Notes under the pieces: model-generated
The model's database searches: none
The model's input: only the letters and a program-made list of their open reading frames with translations
Told to the model about the DNA's origin: nothing
Part shown: positions 26,872 through 34,266 of the stretch, in pieces
How positions within the stretch are numbered: position 1 is the first letter of the stretch
Layout: each line of letters begins with the position of its first letter
Source of the DNA: a bacterium
GTDB taxonomy: Bacteria > Patescibacteriota > Saccharimonadia > Saccharimonadales > UBA4665
Assembly: GCA_021848145.1 (NCBI GenBank)
Contig: JAJZMX010000002.1
Location: forward strand, 1-64,000
Length of the DNA: 64,000 bases
Direction: 5' to 3'
Program-made: the position numbers and the translations under genes

Positions 26872-27303
26872 CTATCCACTAAAACTAGTATTAGCAATTA
26901 CTACACCAGCCTTGCTTGGATCACTCCTGGATTCACGTATTAGAACCCGATAACCTGCCCGGATCTGAGAAGCATTGGCCTTGGTTCCGTTTATGCTGAA
27001 AATAGTCTTTTTGGAAATAGCAAAAGTTTTTGTGTATGTATTTTCCTCGTTAGTAATAGTGATTGACTTAGGATTAATGTAAACTACGAGGCCAACTGCA
27101 AATCGGTGGTTAATAGTATTTGACGCAATATTACTTGGGCTGTTGCTATCGCTGGTTCCATAGAGCACGCCACCATAGAAACTTAGGCTCACCAATACAA
27201 CTACTAAGAATACCTTAACAATAGTGCTAAGATGCATAACTACCGACCGTCCTATTGCGGTTGAGCTAATGCTGGTGGATTCTATGGATTCTTTAGTGGC
27301 CAC
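26872..27303 (-). CDS. Membrane-anchored small protein, DUF5666-like
   Basis: 143 residues from GTG 27303 (AAAGAG upstream). One membrane helix at about 27-48 and an extracytoplasmic beta-domain of about 75 residues ('HRFAVGLVVYINPKSITI', 'ASQIRAGYRVLI') that resembles OB-like DUF5666 domains. It follows the histidine kinase gene by 24 bases and is probably in the same operon, perhaps as a sensor partner. An internal ATG at 27237 would also keep the helix. Confidence 0.6.
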   Translation of the reverse strand: MATKESIESTSISSTAIGRSVVMHLSTIVKVFLVVVLVSLSFYGGVLYGTSDSNSPSNIASNTINHRFAVGLVVYINPKSITITNEENTYTKTFAISKKTIFSINGTKANASQIRAGYRVLIRESRSDPSKAGVVIANTSFSG

Positions 27304-27327
27304 TTCAAATATGCTCTTTCTTTATTT

Positions 27328-28110
27328 TTAACACATCTGCCTTAAAGTTGGCTTTATTTGCAATTTTATTAAGGGAAAAGTCAGAATAAAGCAGGCGCCC
27401 TTATTGGATCTGGAAACTACCCTTACTGTGCCACTAAAATCTTGTTCAACGTAACGCTTAACCATATCGAGCCCGACGCCTGTACCTCGACCAAATTTAC
27501 TCTTAGTGCTATAAAAAGGTTCAAAAATCTGATTTATAAATATTGGGCTTATGCCGAGTCCGTTATCTTCAACCTTAATTATTAGAGCCGTTTTGGTTAA
27601 ATCCAAATTTAACACTACACTTTTTTGTTCATCACTAGAGTTAGCTTCGCAAGCGTCGATAGCGTTGTTTATGAGATTGCCAATAATTTGACGGAATTTA
27701 ACTGGATCACCATATAGTCTTGGGCTGACATTGCCTAGAACCATGACCTTAGTATTTGCCTCATTGGCTCTAGCACCTAAAGTTCTCACGACCTGACGGA
27801 TAGCCAAAACTGGCGAAAAGTAAACGGGATCACTCTCGCCTTTTAGTTGTTGTCTTGCAGCCATTATGTAGCGCTCAAGTAATCGCAAATCTTTTCTTAC
27901 TTGCTTAACTAGGTCGTCAGTGTTTTGGTTATCATATTGATCGAGCGTCAAAGTGGCGGAAGTCAACGGAGTACTTATCTCATGTATTAAACCAGCAATA
28001 ATCCTTCCGTATTGAGCCCATTTTACTAATTCTTGACTATTGGCTAGAGCTTTACTTGAGCGTTTTGGAGCTGGGCCGCCGGCTGATTTAATAGGTATCC
28101 GGCTTGACAT
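27328..28110 (-). CDS. Soluble sensor histidine kinase
   Basis: 260 residues, no membrane helix. 'IIAGLIHEISTPLTSATLTL' is the H-box with His43; 'LINNAIDACEANS' is the N-box; 'VEDNGLGISP' the G1 box and 'GRGTGVGLDMVKRYV' the G2 box. There is no input domain of size, so the signal must come from a partner or the short N-terminus. It starts two bases after the response regulator, forming a two-component pair. Confidence 0.9.
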   Translation of the reverse strand: MSSRIPIKSAGGPAPKRSSKALANSQELVKWAQYGRIIAGLIHEISTPLTSATLTLDQYDNQNTDDLVKQVRKDLRLLERYIMAARQQLKGESDPVYFSPVLAIRQVVRTLGARANEANTKVMVLGNVSPRLYGDPVKFRQIIGNLINNAIDACEANSSDEQKSVVLNLDLTKTALIIKVEDNGLGISPIFINQIFEPFYSTKSKFGRGTGVGLDMVKRYVEQDFSGTVRVVSRSNKGACFILTFPLIKLQIKPTLRQMC

Positions 28111-28112
28111 TT

Positions 28113-28814
28113 TTAAACCCTTACTTTCGGTTTTTTGGCATCGTACATATATCCTAGCCCATGTACGGTTGCTATTAAATTACTTAACCCAACTAATTTT
28201 AGTTGATCTCTAAGAGACTTAACGTGAACGTCCAATGAATTATTACTTACTGTTTTATCATTACCCCAGACGTATGTCCTTAAGTAGTCCCTGTCCACGC
28301 CACTGCCAGCATTACGCACCAAACATTCGAGGATAAGAAATTCCTTTTTTCTTAAAGTAAGCTCTTGTCCATTAACAGTTATTCGCAACGTGCTAGGATT
28401 TAGCTCTAGCTCCCCACTTACCAAGACACCGCGAACGGGTGAAATGTCTCTTCGCATAAATACACGAATGCGTGCCCTTAATTCGGCCAGACTAAATGGT
28501 TTCGTAACATAGTCATTTGCGCCACTGTCTAGTAAGTCGACCTTACTAACAAGGCTTGAATCACCACTTAAAACCAAGACAGGAGTGTTTATTCCCTCTT
28601 CACGCAACCTTCTTGTGATTTTTAATCCAGAACAGTCCGGTAAGTTAAGGTCTAGAATAATCAGGTCTAAAGGTAAGCTTCTGGCTTTTCTAAGCCCACT
28701 TGCCGCAGTTTTAGCAGTGTCAACCTTATACGTGTGGCTCAGAGCACGGTAAAGGGCCAACACTAAGTTGAGGTCGTCTTCAACGATCAGGATTCGTTTG
28801 GTTGCTTCCACCAT
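28113..28814 (-). CDS. OmpR/PhoB-family response regulator
   Basis: 233 residues. Receiver domain about 1-120 with acidic pocket 'VEDD' (12-14), phospho-acceptor Asp55 in 'LIILDLNLPD' and Lys in 'YVTKPFS'. C-terminal winged helix about 130-228 ('LTLRKKEFLILECLV', 'NNSLDVHVKSLRDQL', 'ATVHGLGYMY'). It controls transcription when phosphorylated by the adjoining kinase. A 12-bp palindrome lies between the -35 and -10 of its promoter. Confidence 0.93.
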   Translation of the reverse strand: MVEATKRILIVEDDLNLVLALYRALSHTYKVDTAKTAASGLRKARSLPLDLIILDLNLPDCSGLKITRRLREEGINTPVLVLSGDSSLVSKVDLLDSGANDYVTKPFSLAELRARIRVFMRRDISPVRGVLVSGELELNPSTLRITVNGQELTLRKKEFLILECLVRNAGSGVDRDYLRTYVWGNDKTVSNNSLDVHVKSLRDQLKLVGLSNLIATVHGLGYMYDAKKPKVRV

Positions 28815-29115
28815 GTGCCCTATTTACCTACCCTAGCATCATGAGGAGATGCCTTACCCCGCCACCCCTTAAGGCTGAAAATACAATATATTGTTTTTTT
28901 GTGCAAGTATTTTTTATAAGTACATTAAACGAATCGCCTTGGTGTTATCGGTGTACTTACTACTTTAATGCAAATATATTTACAGGGGTAAGTATCAGGA
29001 TTTATAAGGCTTAGCATGCTTGCGAAACGTATTAATCGGTTCCTTAAATTTATATGAACTTTAGGTAATTACTAATCTTATTGCAATTTTGTTTCAGTTA
29101 CTATAAGATTTGTCT
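28815..29115. promoter_or_regulatory. Divergent control region of the two-component and Fur-family genes
   Basis: 301 bases. Left-pointing: TTGCAC, 17 bases, TATTTT with the palindrome ACAATATATTGT (28883-28894) inside the spacer, about 60 bases before the response regulator ATG. Right-pointing: TTGCAA (29081-29086), 17 bases, TAAGAT (29104-29109), then six bases to ATG 29116. GTAATTAC (29065-29072), a short palindrome, sits just before that -35 and may be a metal-regulator site. The middle ~150 bases show nothing. Confidence 0.5.
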
Positions 29116-29547
29116 ATGTCGGAGAATGACCTAATTAAGTTTAGAAATATACTAACAAGCAACGGGTACCGCATAACCAAGGCTCGTGAAGCTACCTTTA
29201 ACCTGCTATTAAACCCTGAACCTCAGTCAATTAGGGAAATTCTATCTAGAACCAAAGGGGAGGTAGATCGGGTTAGCGTTTATAGAAACATTGAGCTATT
29301 TGAGAAATTAGGGCTTGTCCACCGAATATACGTCGGCTGGAAGTACAAACTAGAACTAAGTGACCAGTTCTTATCCCACCACCACCATTTAAGCTGCCTA
29401 AGGTGCGGAAAAGTAATTGACATTGCTGATGAAAAACACATCAAAATGTTTATTAAAACAATATCTAAAAAATTTGGATTTGAAGCAATGCGGCACCAAT
29501 TCGAAATCGCTGGTCTTTGCTCTCAATGTCAAGTTAAACAGAACTAG
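29116..29547 (+). CDS. Fur-family metalloregulator
   Basis: 143 residues. N-terminal winged helix ('YRITKAREATFNLLLN', 'VDRVSVYRNIELFEKLGLV'), then 'SHHHHLSCLRCGKVIDI' with a His-rich metal site and the first CxxC, and 'GLCSQCQ' with the second CxxC (structural zinc). Fur, Zur and PerR share this plan; the metal cannot be assigned. The TTG start at 29110 is rejected because TAAGAT ends six bases before ATG 29116. It overlaps the convergent NUDIX gene by 14 bases. Confidence 0.92.
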   Translation: MSENDLIKFRNILTSNGYRITKAREATFNLLLNPEPQSIREILSRTKGEVDRVSVYRNIELFEKLGLVHRIYVGWKYKLELSDQFLSHHHHLSCLRCGKVIDIADEKHIKMFIKTISKKFGFEAMRHQFEIAGLCSQCQVKQN

Positions 29548-30004
29548 GGTTTATATAATTGAATATCTCTAGATTGCCGTCTTTAATATCTAATGCAATG
29601 TTCCGTTCGCTAAGAAAGGTCGGTAAAACAACGTTGTTAATAGGATCTATAAAATTAATCTCAGCTATTTCAATTACTCCATTTGTAGTTTCTTCTAGAA
29701 CTATACTCCTATAATCTTTTGCATTAATTACATGGAAGAAAAACTCCAAATGTTCTGAGTTCTCATGCTGAAATTGTTGTATATATATGAGCCTTCCTAA
29801 TATTGGCTTAATACCAGTCTCTTCTATAAGTTCTCTTTCTAGGGCAGAAACTAGCGGTTCGCCAATATCGACTCCTCCGCCGGGAGTACACCAGTAGTCC
29901 TGACCATCACTAGTTGCCTTGCCTGGATATTTCTTTAACCTAACGCATAGCAACTTACCATCTTCAATGATAATTGCCCGCACTGCAACTCTTCTTTTTT
30001 CCAT
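29534..30004 (-). CDS. NUDIX hydrolase
   Basis: 156 residues. NUDIX box 'GGGVDIGEPLVSALEREL' then 'IEETGI' is complete, with the aromatic 'DYWCTPGGG' before it, as in ADP-ribose- or nucleotide-cleaving members. ATG 30004 is chosen: TTGGAT, 17 bases, TATAGT (minus strand 30017-30012) ends seven bases before it. The upstream ATG at 30040 would place 12 codons before the promoter start. First gene of the second accessory array. Confidence 0.85.
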   Translation of the reverse strand: MEKRRVAVRAIIIEDGKLLCVRLKKYPGKATSDGQDYWCTPGGGVDIGEPLVSALERELIEETGIKPILGRLIYIQQFQHENSEHLEFFFHVINAKDYRSIVLEETTNGVIEIAEINFIDPINNVVLPTFLSERNIALDIKDGNLEIFNYINPSSV

Positions 30005-30130
30005 AGCTAATACTATATGTAAGCGATATTGAATATCCAAATGAAGCTAGCATTAATATGCCCCCGTAAATTCAATATAAACAAAAACGCTGCCCTAGCA
30101 ACCGGAATGAATACATTTGGTTACCCAAAC

Positions 30131-30180
30131 ACGCTTGAACTAGAACTGTAACTTGCCAAAGTTAAATCGGTGAATATAGC
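30131..30180 (-). repeat. Boundary repeat family 2, partial copy D
   Basis: On the minus strand CTATAT, about 27 bases, AAGTTACAGTTCTAGTTCAAGCG, which parallels the better copies at 30989-31064 and 31806-31880 (CTATATAGCT ... AAGTTGGTTCCAGTTCGAA). Lies 3' of the NMP-kinase-like gene. Similarity is partial and could be fortuitous. Confidence 0.4.
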
Positions 30181-30219
30181 TTACTATACACACCCATTGA
30201 GCTTCCATGCCTTAGCAGG

Positions 30220-30834
30220 CTAGAACTTGTTACTCTTAACGCTGTGGCGCTCGTAAATTACAAGTAATTCTTCTGCATTCTTTTCAATGGGCAAAGTGCC
30301 ATCCAGCCTGTAAGTTGGATAATCGGCAGCCAAAACACTTAAAGTTGGTACAACATTGTCTCGGTGGTCTGCTAATCGTTCTGTTGGGTCTTTAATTTTC
30401 TGTTCAGGCCTAACCTCTCGGTTCATAAGACGTTCCATCAGGACCTTTTCATCATCAACTTCGACAACCACAAGAGCCAAGACGTTTGCTCCAATTCGTT
30501 GCATTGATTCCTTAAATGGCTCTACCCTATCCATATAACGCGGAAAACCATCGACAATTGTCAAGCCGCTGGGGTTCATCATTATAAATTCTTCCATGAT
30601 GTCGGCCATGGCATCGCTAGGTGCAGCGCCAGTTCTACGGTCAGGATGTTCAATTTTATTCAATCTATCAGCGTGAATAGATTTTATTTTCCCGGACGTA
30701 ATATCTCTCTTTAAATCGCCAATTGATTTGTGGCGAGCACCTTTTGGCACTCCCATGCTTTCGAACCTTTCGCCAATACTGGATTTCCCTGACCCGGGAG
30801 ACCCACCTAACAAAATTATTTCTGGACTCGGCAT
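30220..30834 (-). CDS. Adenylate-kinase-like nucleoside monophosphate kinase
   Basis: 204 residues from ATG 30834. 'IILLGGSPGSGKSSIGERF' is the P-loop, 'IVDGFPRYMDRVEPF' the NMP-binding D-G-F-P-R motif and 'RLADHRDNVVPTL' the region after the lid. Genuine adenylate kinases have this order, but the lid is short and the nucleotide-binding arm ('HKSIGDLKRDITSGK') is variant. It sits in a toxin/kinase array rather than in a ribosomal-protein operon, so it may be an accessory kinase. TTGCAT, 16 bases, TAAAAT is a possible promoter. Confidence 0.78.
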   Translation of the reverse strand: MPSPEIILLGGSPGSGKSSIGERFESMGVPKGARHKSIGDLKRDITSGKIKSIHADRLNKIEHPDRRTGAAPSDAMADIMEEFIMMNPSGLTIVDGFPRYMDRVEPFKESMQRIGANVLALVVVEVDDEKVLMERLMNREVRPEQKIKDPTERLADHRDNVVPTLSVLAADYPTYRLDGTLPIEKNAEELLVIYERHSVKSNKF

Positions 30835-30988
30835 AGTAATTGAACATTTTAACGTTTCATGTAATAAATGCAAGCAAGAGCAAAAATTACTAAACAAGAT
30901 TCGAACCATTTAACTTCTTAGGATTTGTTTCGTCAAACTAAAATCTCTATTGCGATAACAGAGGTAGAATAAACTTGGTGCCCTTGTG

Positions 30989-31064
30989 CATTCGAACTGG
31001 AACCAACTTCTAGCGGAATTGTCTCGTTGGAGAAAGCTATATAGAGGCGAACATGAGTCGGTTA
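30989..31064 (-). repeat. Boundary repeat family 2, copy A
   Basis: About 76 bases, roughly 70-75 percent identical to 31806-31880. Read on the minus strand it begins TAACCGACTC, has CTATATAGCT in the middle, and ends AGAAGTTGGTTCCAGTTCGAAT. CCAAC and GTTGG arms (plus strand, 31003-31007 and 31026-31030) can form a stem. It lies just 3' of vapC. The end resembles a tRNA T-arm but lacks a matching stem. Confidence 0.65.
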
Positions 31065-31117
31065 ATTATACCGAATCTTAGTAGAATAACGTTAGACATA
31101 GATTCAAGAAAGGATGG

Positions 31118-31474
31118 TTACAGGGGACTGGTCACATTTAAGCCTTCAATGTGTTTGAAGTCCTCTTTATTCACTGTCCAGAGTTCCAGGTCGTGTTCTA
31201 AAGCTGTGGCTGCAATTATTGCATCACCAAGACTCATACGCTTTGCCTGTCTAAGTTGTACAGCTCGATTAACTATAGTGTCAGTTAACGGCAAATTATA
31301 TGATTCTTCGAACAGGCTGGTTAGTATGAGAAGTTCATTCGCAGGAATAGTTGAGAAGCCCAGTGCTTCAATCTTAGTAACGCTGGCATGTCCGATATCT
31401 GTTTTAGCAACTATATCAGTCGGCAACATACTATTTGCAATATATATGAAGATGTTGGTATCAAGAATAACCAT
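31118..31474 (-). CDS. vapC: PIN-domain toxin VapC
   Basis: 118 residues from ATG 31474. 'MVILDTNIFIYIAN' carries the first catalytic Asp, 'ALGFSTIPANELLIL' holds the second acidic position, 'KRMSLGDAIIAATAL' is the D-A-I-I-A motif and 'LELWTVNKEDFKHI' completes the site. VapC enzymes cleave tRNA or 23S rRNA. The four-base gap to the antitoxin implies co-transcription. The frame extends upstream to 31699 without a start suited to the family. Confidence 0.9.
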   Translation of the reverse strand: MVILDTNIFIYIANSMLPTDIVAKTDIGHASVTKIEALGFSTIPANELLILTSLFEESYNLPLTDTIVNRAVQLRQAKRMSLGDAIIAATALEHDLELWTVNKEDFKHIEGLNVTSPL

Positions 31475-31478
31475 CGAG

Positions 31479-31742
31479 CTAACTTCTACCTGGTAGTGGA
31501 CGATCTTTACGTATCTCTCTTTGCCAGGCAGCCGGATCTTTAATATCTTTGTAAGCTCCAAGCTCCTGAAGCTGCTTAAATAGTGATTGAATCCTGGCTC
31601 GATCTTGTTTAACTTCGGGGATAGGCAGCTGAATGGTCGCCTTTTGCCCAAGTTTAAGATTAGCGTCATTAATATACTGCTTAGGGACACGTAACGCATA
31701 TGAATTACCGGTTCTAATAACAGTAGTGGAGTATTTATTCAT
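31479..31742 (-). CDS. vapB: AbrB/SpoVT-type antitoxin VapB
   Basis: 87 residues. The N-terminal swapped-hairpin DNA-binding domain ('YSTTVIRTGNSYALRVPKQY', 'LKLGQKATIQLP') is of the AbrB/MazE class; the C-terminal helix and 'PAAWQREIRKDRPLPGRS' bind the toxin. It should repress its own promoter: the palindrome at 31744-31763 overlaps the -10. Confidence 0.9.
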   Translation of the reverse strand: MNKYSTTVIRTGNSYALRVPKQYINDANLKLGQKATIQLPIPEVKQDRARIQSLFKQLQELGAYKDIKDPAAWQREIRKDRPLPGRS

Positions 31743-31743
31743 A

Positions 31744-31780
31744 GTAACTACTATTATAGTTACATGTTTGTTAATGTCAA
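31744..31780 (-). promoter_or_regulatory. Consensus promoter and operator of vapBC
   Basis: On the minus strand TTGACA (31780-31775), 16 bases, TATAAT (31758-31753): a perfect consensus. GTAACTA (31744-31750) and TAGTTAC (31757-31763) form an inverted repeat covering the -10, a natural operator for the VapB/VapC complex. The leader is about four bases. Confidence 0.82.
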
Positions 31781-31805
31781 TCTGTTTGTGCTTGTTTCTT
31801 GATTT

Positions 31806-31880
31806 ATTCGAAATGGAGCCAACTTCTTACGGAGTTAATTAGGTGGCAAGAGCTATATAGGGGGGCGTTGGAGTCAGTTA
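31806..31880 (-). repeat. Boundary repeat family 2, copy B
   Basis: Homologous to 30989-31064. On the minus strand it begins with the TAACTGACTC that includes the stop codon of the P-loop kinase gene, then CCCCCTATATAGCTCTTGCC and ends GTAAGAAGTTGGCTCC. The words GCTCTTGCC and TAAGAAGTT also occur in boundary repeat family 1. Confidence 0.65.
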
Positions 31881-32386
31881 CTCTGACGTGTAAGACTAAA
31901 ACCTGATTGCTCTAGAATATCGTCAGCCACTTTTTCTATTGGTCTAGTAGAGTCGACCACGATTGAACCAATACTTTTTGCATAATCTATCGTTCCCTTA
32001 TTCCATTCCAGCTGTCTAGCTAAATCATCAGGATTTTTGCCGAAGTGGTTATTGGTCCGATTCAAAAGCCTCTGTATAATTGTTTCATCGTCTATAACTA
32101 AAGTGAACCTACGGCTAAATAGTTTTCTAACTTTATCTTGGTTCATAGCACCTCCGCAGACGAAAATAACATCTTCACCAGGGGATTGAGCCAGTTCTTT
32201 GACTTTGTCTAGGTTCAATAACCAATTCGCTTGAACTTGTTCATCGGTCGTTTCGCCGGTTTCCGGGTTACCGTAGTACCCAAAGGCTGCATCCGAATCT
32301 AAGGCACTATAGCCGCATCTCGTAAACTCTTCAGCTAACGATGTTTTGCCTGTGCCTGAAATACCGTCTATATGAACTAACTTCAT
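31874..32386 (-). CDS. P-loop nucleotide kinase of unknown substrate
   Basis: 170 residues. Walker A 'HIDGISGTGKTSLAEEF' at residues 5-21, an acidic residue in 'YSALDSDAAFGYY' and a Walker B-like 'VIFVCGGAMNQ'; the helix 'QRLLNRTNNHFG' holds candidate lid arginines. This pattern fits small-molecule or shikimate/dephospho-CoA-like kinases (AAA_17/18 types). The substrate is not evident. Flanked by family 2 repeats, so it is its own cassette. Confidence 0.72.
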   Translation of the reverse strand: MKLVHIDGISGTGKTSLAEEFTRCGYSALDSDAAFGYYGNPETGETTDEQVQANWLLNLDKVKELAQSPGEDVIFVCGGAMNQDKVRKLFSRRFTLVIDDETIIQRLLNRTNNHFGKNPDDLARQLEWNKGTIDYAKSIGSIVVDSTRPIEKVADDILEQSGFSLTRQSN

Positions 32387-32414
32387 AGTTTAATAATAGC
32401 AAGCAACCAAGCAG

Positions 32415-32450
32415 GAATCGAACCAAATAACTTCTTAGCGGGCTTTAGGC
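32415..32450 (-). repeat. Boundary repeat family 2, partial copy C
   Basis: Minus strand GCCTAAAGCCCGCTAAGAAG followed by TT and a T-arm-like GGTTCGATTCC. It shares TAAGAAGTT and the order of elements with copies A and B, upstream of the P-loop kinase gene. Weaker than A and B. Confidence 0.4.
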
Positions 32451-32480
32451 AAACAAAAACCTCTGCTTTAAAAACAGAGG
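32451..32480 (-). terminator. Intrinsic terminator, minus strand
   Basis: CCTCTG (32460-32465) and CAGAGG (32475-32480) form a six-pair hairpin followed on the minus strand by TTTTTGTTT. The only thing upstream on that strand is a tRNA 3'-end remnant, so it is probably a leftover tRNA terminator. Confidence 0.65.
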
Positions 32481-32492
32481 CTATAGCACTTA

Positions 32493-32520
32493 TGGTTGCC
32501 AGGAATAGACTCGAACCAGG
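32493..32520 (-). pseudogene. tRNA 3'-end remnant
   Basis: On the minus strand GGTTCGAGTC followed by TATTCCTGGCAACCA gives a T-loop, a 7-base acceptor strand (CCTGGCA), discriminator A and CCA. The 5' T-stem does not pair and there is no upstream cloverleaf. It lies 13 bases before a terminator, as after a real tRNA gene. Likely a recombination scar. Confidence 0.5.
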
Positions 32521-32606
32521 CACATCTACCGCCTATCTTTAGGCCCGCTTCACTTTAACTTACTCGTAATCATTATCAAAATCTTTTGACCAAGCTTAGC
32601 GATCTA

Positions 32607-32635
32607 TTGCAATCTAATACAATCTCATATATAAT
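32607..32635 (+). promoter_or_regulatory. Promoter of the Fic gene
   Basis: TTGCAA (32607-32612), 17 bases, TATAAT (32630-32635), with ATG 32649 thirteen bases after the -10, so the leader is about six bases. The ATG at 32638 runs into a stop after four codons. Confidence 0.7.
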
Positions 32636-32648
32636 CTATGGTAGATTT

Positions 32649-33701
32649 ATGAATAACCTAGATAAACGCATTGCAGATCTGCCACCATCTTTATACCGCA
32701 CTCTATCGCAGATTGATGAACTTAACGGTCAGTGGAAAGGTGGCCTAAATTTAAGCCCACAAATGCTGGGCAGATTAAAGCAATCAGCGCTCGCAACATC
32801 TACTGGTGCTTCGACCCGTATTGAAGGTGCAAAGCTCTCTGATGAAGAAGTTGAAACCTTGATGCGTGGTCTATCAATGCAGAAAATGCGTGATAGGGAT
32901 GCACAAGAAGTCCGTGGCTACTATGAGACACTACGGATGATTTTTGATAGCTACCACGACGTAGATTTTACCGAGAACACTATACTACATTTACACAACC
33001 AGCTACTCAAATATTCAGATAAGGATGAACGCCACAAAGGCCAGTACAAGCACTTGGAAAATGAAGTGCAGATGAAAGATCAAGCTGGCAATGTTCTGAG
33101 CGTATTGTTTAAAACGACGCCAGCATATTTAACGCCGAAAGCCATGAATGAGCTAGTTGGATGGGCTCAAAATCAGGTTAAAGCTGACGTGAATCACCCG
33201 CTTATTGTTATAAGTGCTTTTATTGTTGAGTTCCTCAAAATACACCCTTTTGTTGATGGCAATGGACGTCTCAGCCGTATCCTGACTGATCTACTGCTTT
33301 TGCAAGCTGGATACGCTTATGTGCCCTATGTATCACACGAAAAAATCATCGAAGACAGTAAGGCCGAGTATTATATTGCTCTACGAAAAAGCCAAACCAC
33401 CTTTGATACAAAGCAGGAATCAATCCTGGCTTGGGCAGAATACTTTTTAAACGTCATACTTGAACAGGCTAAACAGGCCGTGGCATTACTGACCGCTGAA
33501 GATATTGAGAAATTGCTTTCTCCGCAACAGCTGAAGGTCTGGACATACCTGGGCAAAGTACGTGAGGCAACACCGGGTGTTATCGCAGAAGATACAGGAG
33601 TAGCTCGTCCAACGGTTTCACAGGCACTTGACAGGTTACTGCGCATGAAAAAGGTTGAGCGCATCGGCCAAGGTAGTACAACTCGTTATCGAAAGCTCTA
33701 G
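32649..33701 (+). CDS. Fic-family protein with C-terminal winged helix
   Basis: 350 residues. The Fic core carries 'HPFVDGNGRLSRILTD' from His199, the full catalytic motif for transfer of AMP or another phosphate-linked group to hydroxyl side chains. The N-terminal 'TGASTRIEGAKLSDEEVETL' contains the (S/T)xxxE(G/N)-like inhibitory helix motif (STRIEG), so it is an autoinhibited form. The C-terminal ~60 residues ('VARPTVSQALDRLLRMKKV') form a winged helix. Together with adjacent modules it looks like a regulatory or stress gene. Confidence 0.9.
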   Translation: MNNLDKRIADLPPSLYRTLSQIDELNGQWKGGLNLSPQMLGRLKQSALATSTGASTRIEGAKLSDEEVETLMRGLSMQKMRDRDAQEVRGYYETLRMIFDSYHDVDFTENTILHLHNQLLKYSDKDERHKGQYKHLENEVQMKDQAGNVLSVLFKTTPAYLTPKAMNELVGWAQNQVKADVNHPLIVISAFIVEFLKIHPFVDGNGRLSRILTDLLLLQAGYAYVPYVSHEKIIEDSKAEYYIALRKSQTTFDTKQESILAWAEYFLNVILEQAKQAVALLTAEDIEKLLSPQQLKVWTYLGKVREATPGVIAEDTGVARPTVSQALDRLLRMKKVERIGQGSTTRYRKL

Positions 33702-33703
33702 CA

Positions 33704-33932
33704 ATGCCAGCCGAAGACAAAATCAAGCTTTACCGATCCATCTTTCGCGGTCGCGAAGATAGGGGTACTGGTCCTAGCTTTTCCGTTTGCCTCTGAGGGC
33801 AAGCTAACACAGTACGTTGGCCGCTTGATGCACAGTTCTAGCCCCAAAGTGCTGGTTGACTACCATGACAAGAAGATTGCTTTTTTGGATCGGCAATTCA
33901 AACGACGTGAGCGGTTATACAAGAAGTTGTAG
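33704..33932 (+). pseudogene. Wreck of a TOTE-type primase-helicase gene
   Basis: ATG 33704 opens 'MPAEDKIKLYRSIFRGRED', which matches the beginning of the TOTE conflict-system primase domain. After codon 19 the frame is lost; a second frame then gives 'VLVLAFPFASEGKLTQYVGR' and 'VLVDYHDKKIAFLDRQFKRR' to a stop at 33930, matching the last part of the associated DEAD/DEAH helicase. An internal deletion thus joined the two ends, with frameshift. It starts three bases after the Fic stop. Confidence 0.6.
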
Positions 33933-34059
33933 GGGGCTTTTAGGCATAACGGTCAAGGAACCCGGTCTAGGTCGTGGGTGCCCAGCCACCATATAGAAGA
34001 GTGGGCAGTTCTAGAACCACCCCGTAGGGGTAATCTAGACATTTCAGCGCTTTAGCAAG

Positions 34060-34100
34060 GTTCAAGCCAATGGGGATAGGACTCGAACCAGTCAACAGTG
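34060..34100 (-). pseudogene. Second tRNA 3'-end-like remnant
   Basis: Minus strand GACTGGTTCGAGTCCTATCC, resembling a T-arm with 3' acceptor strand, but without a complete acceptor or anticodon arm. It is 70 bases to the left of the real tRNA-fMet. The remaining 33933-34059 stretch holds only short inverted repeats (for example CCCCGTAGGGG). Confidence 0.4.
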
Positions 34101-34116
34101 GTGATGATTTAAAGAG

Positions 34117-34146
34117 AAAATAAGAAAACCGGTCATGGAGACCGGT
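34117..34146 (-). terminator. Terminator of tRNA-fMet
   Basis: ACCGGTC (34128-34134), loop ATGGA and GACCGGT (34140-34146), followed on the minus strand by TTTTCTTATTTT. It lies 22 bases after the tRNA. Confidence 0.8.
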
Positions 34147-34168
34147 CTAACTCTGTTGGTGCATGATC

Positions 34169-34243
34169 TGGTTGCGGGGGCAGGACTCGAACCTGCGACC
34201 TCGTGGTTATGAGCCACGCGAGCTGCCGCTGCTCCACCCCGCG
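34169..34243 (-). tRNA. Initiator tRNA-fMet (CAU)
   Basis: 75-base cloverleaf with encoded CCA. Position 1 is C and position 72 is A, unpaired, the hallmark of bacterial initiators. Acceptor CGCGGGG with CCCCGCA, anticodon loop CTCATAA, T-arm GCAGGTTCGAGTCCTGC. The anticodon stem is CGTGG/CCACG, so position 29-41 is T-A and only two of the usual three G-C pairs remain. Promoter at 34267-34295. Confidence 0.92.
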
Positions 34244-34266
34244 ATATCTATCAAAAAGTCCAAGCT

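Noticed and set aside
30989-31000. Family 2 repeat end as a real tRNA T-arm
   Set aside because: The T-loop-like TTCGAAT lacks a complementary T-stem and no acceptor or anticodon arm is nearby.
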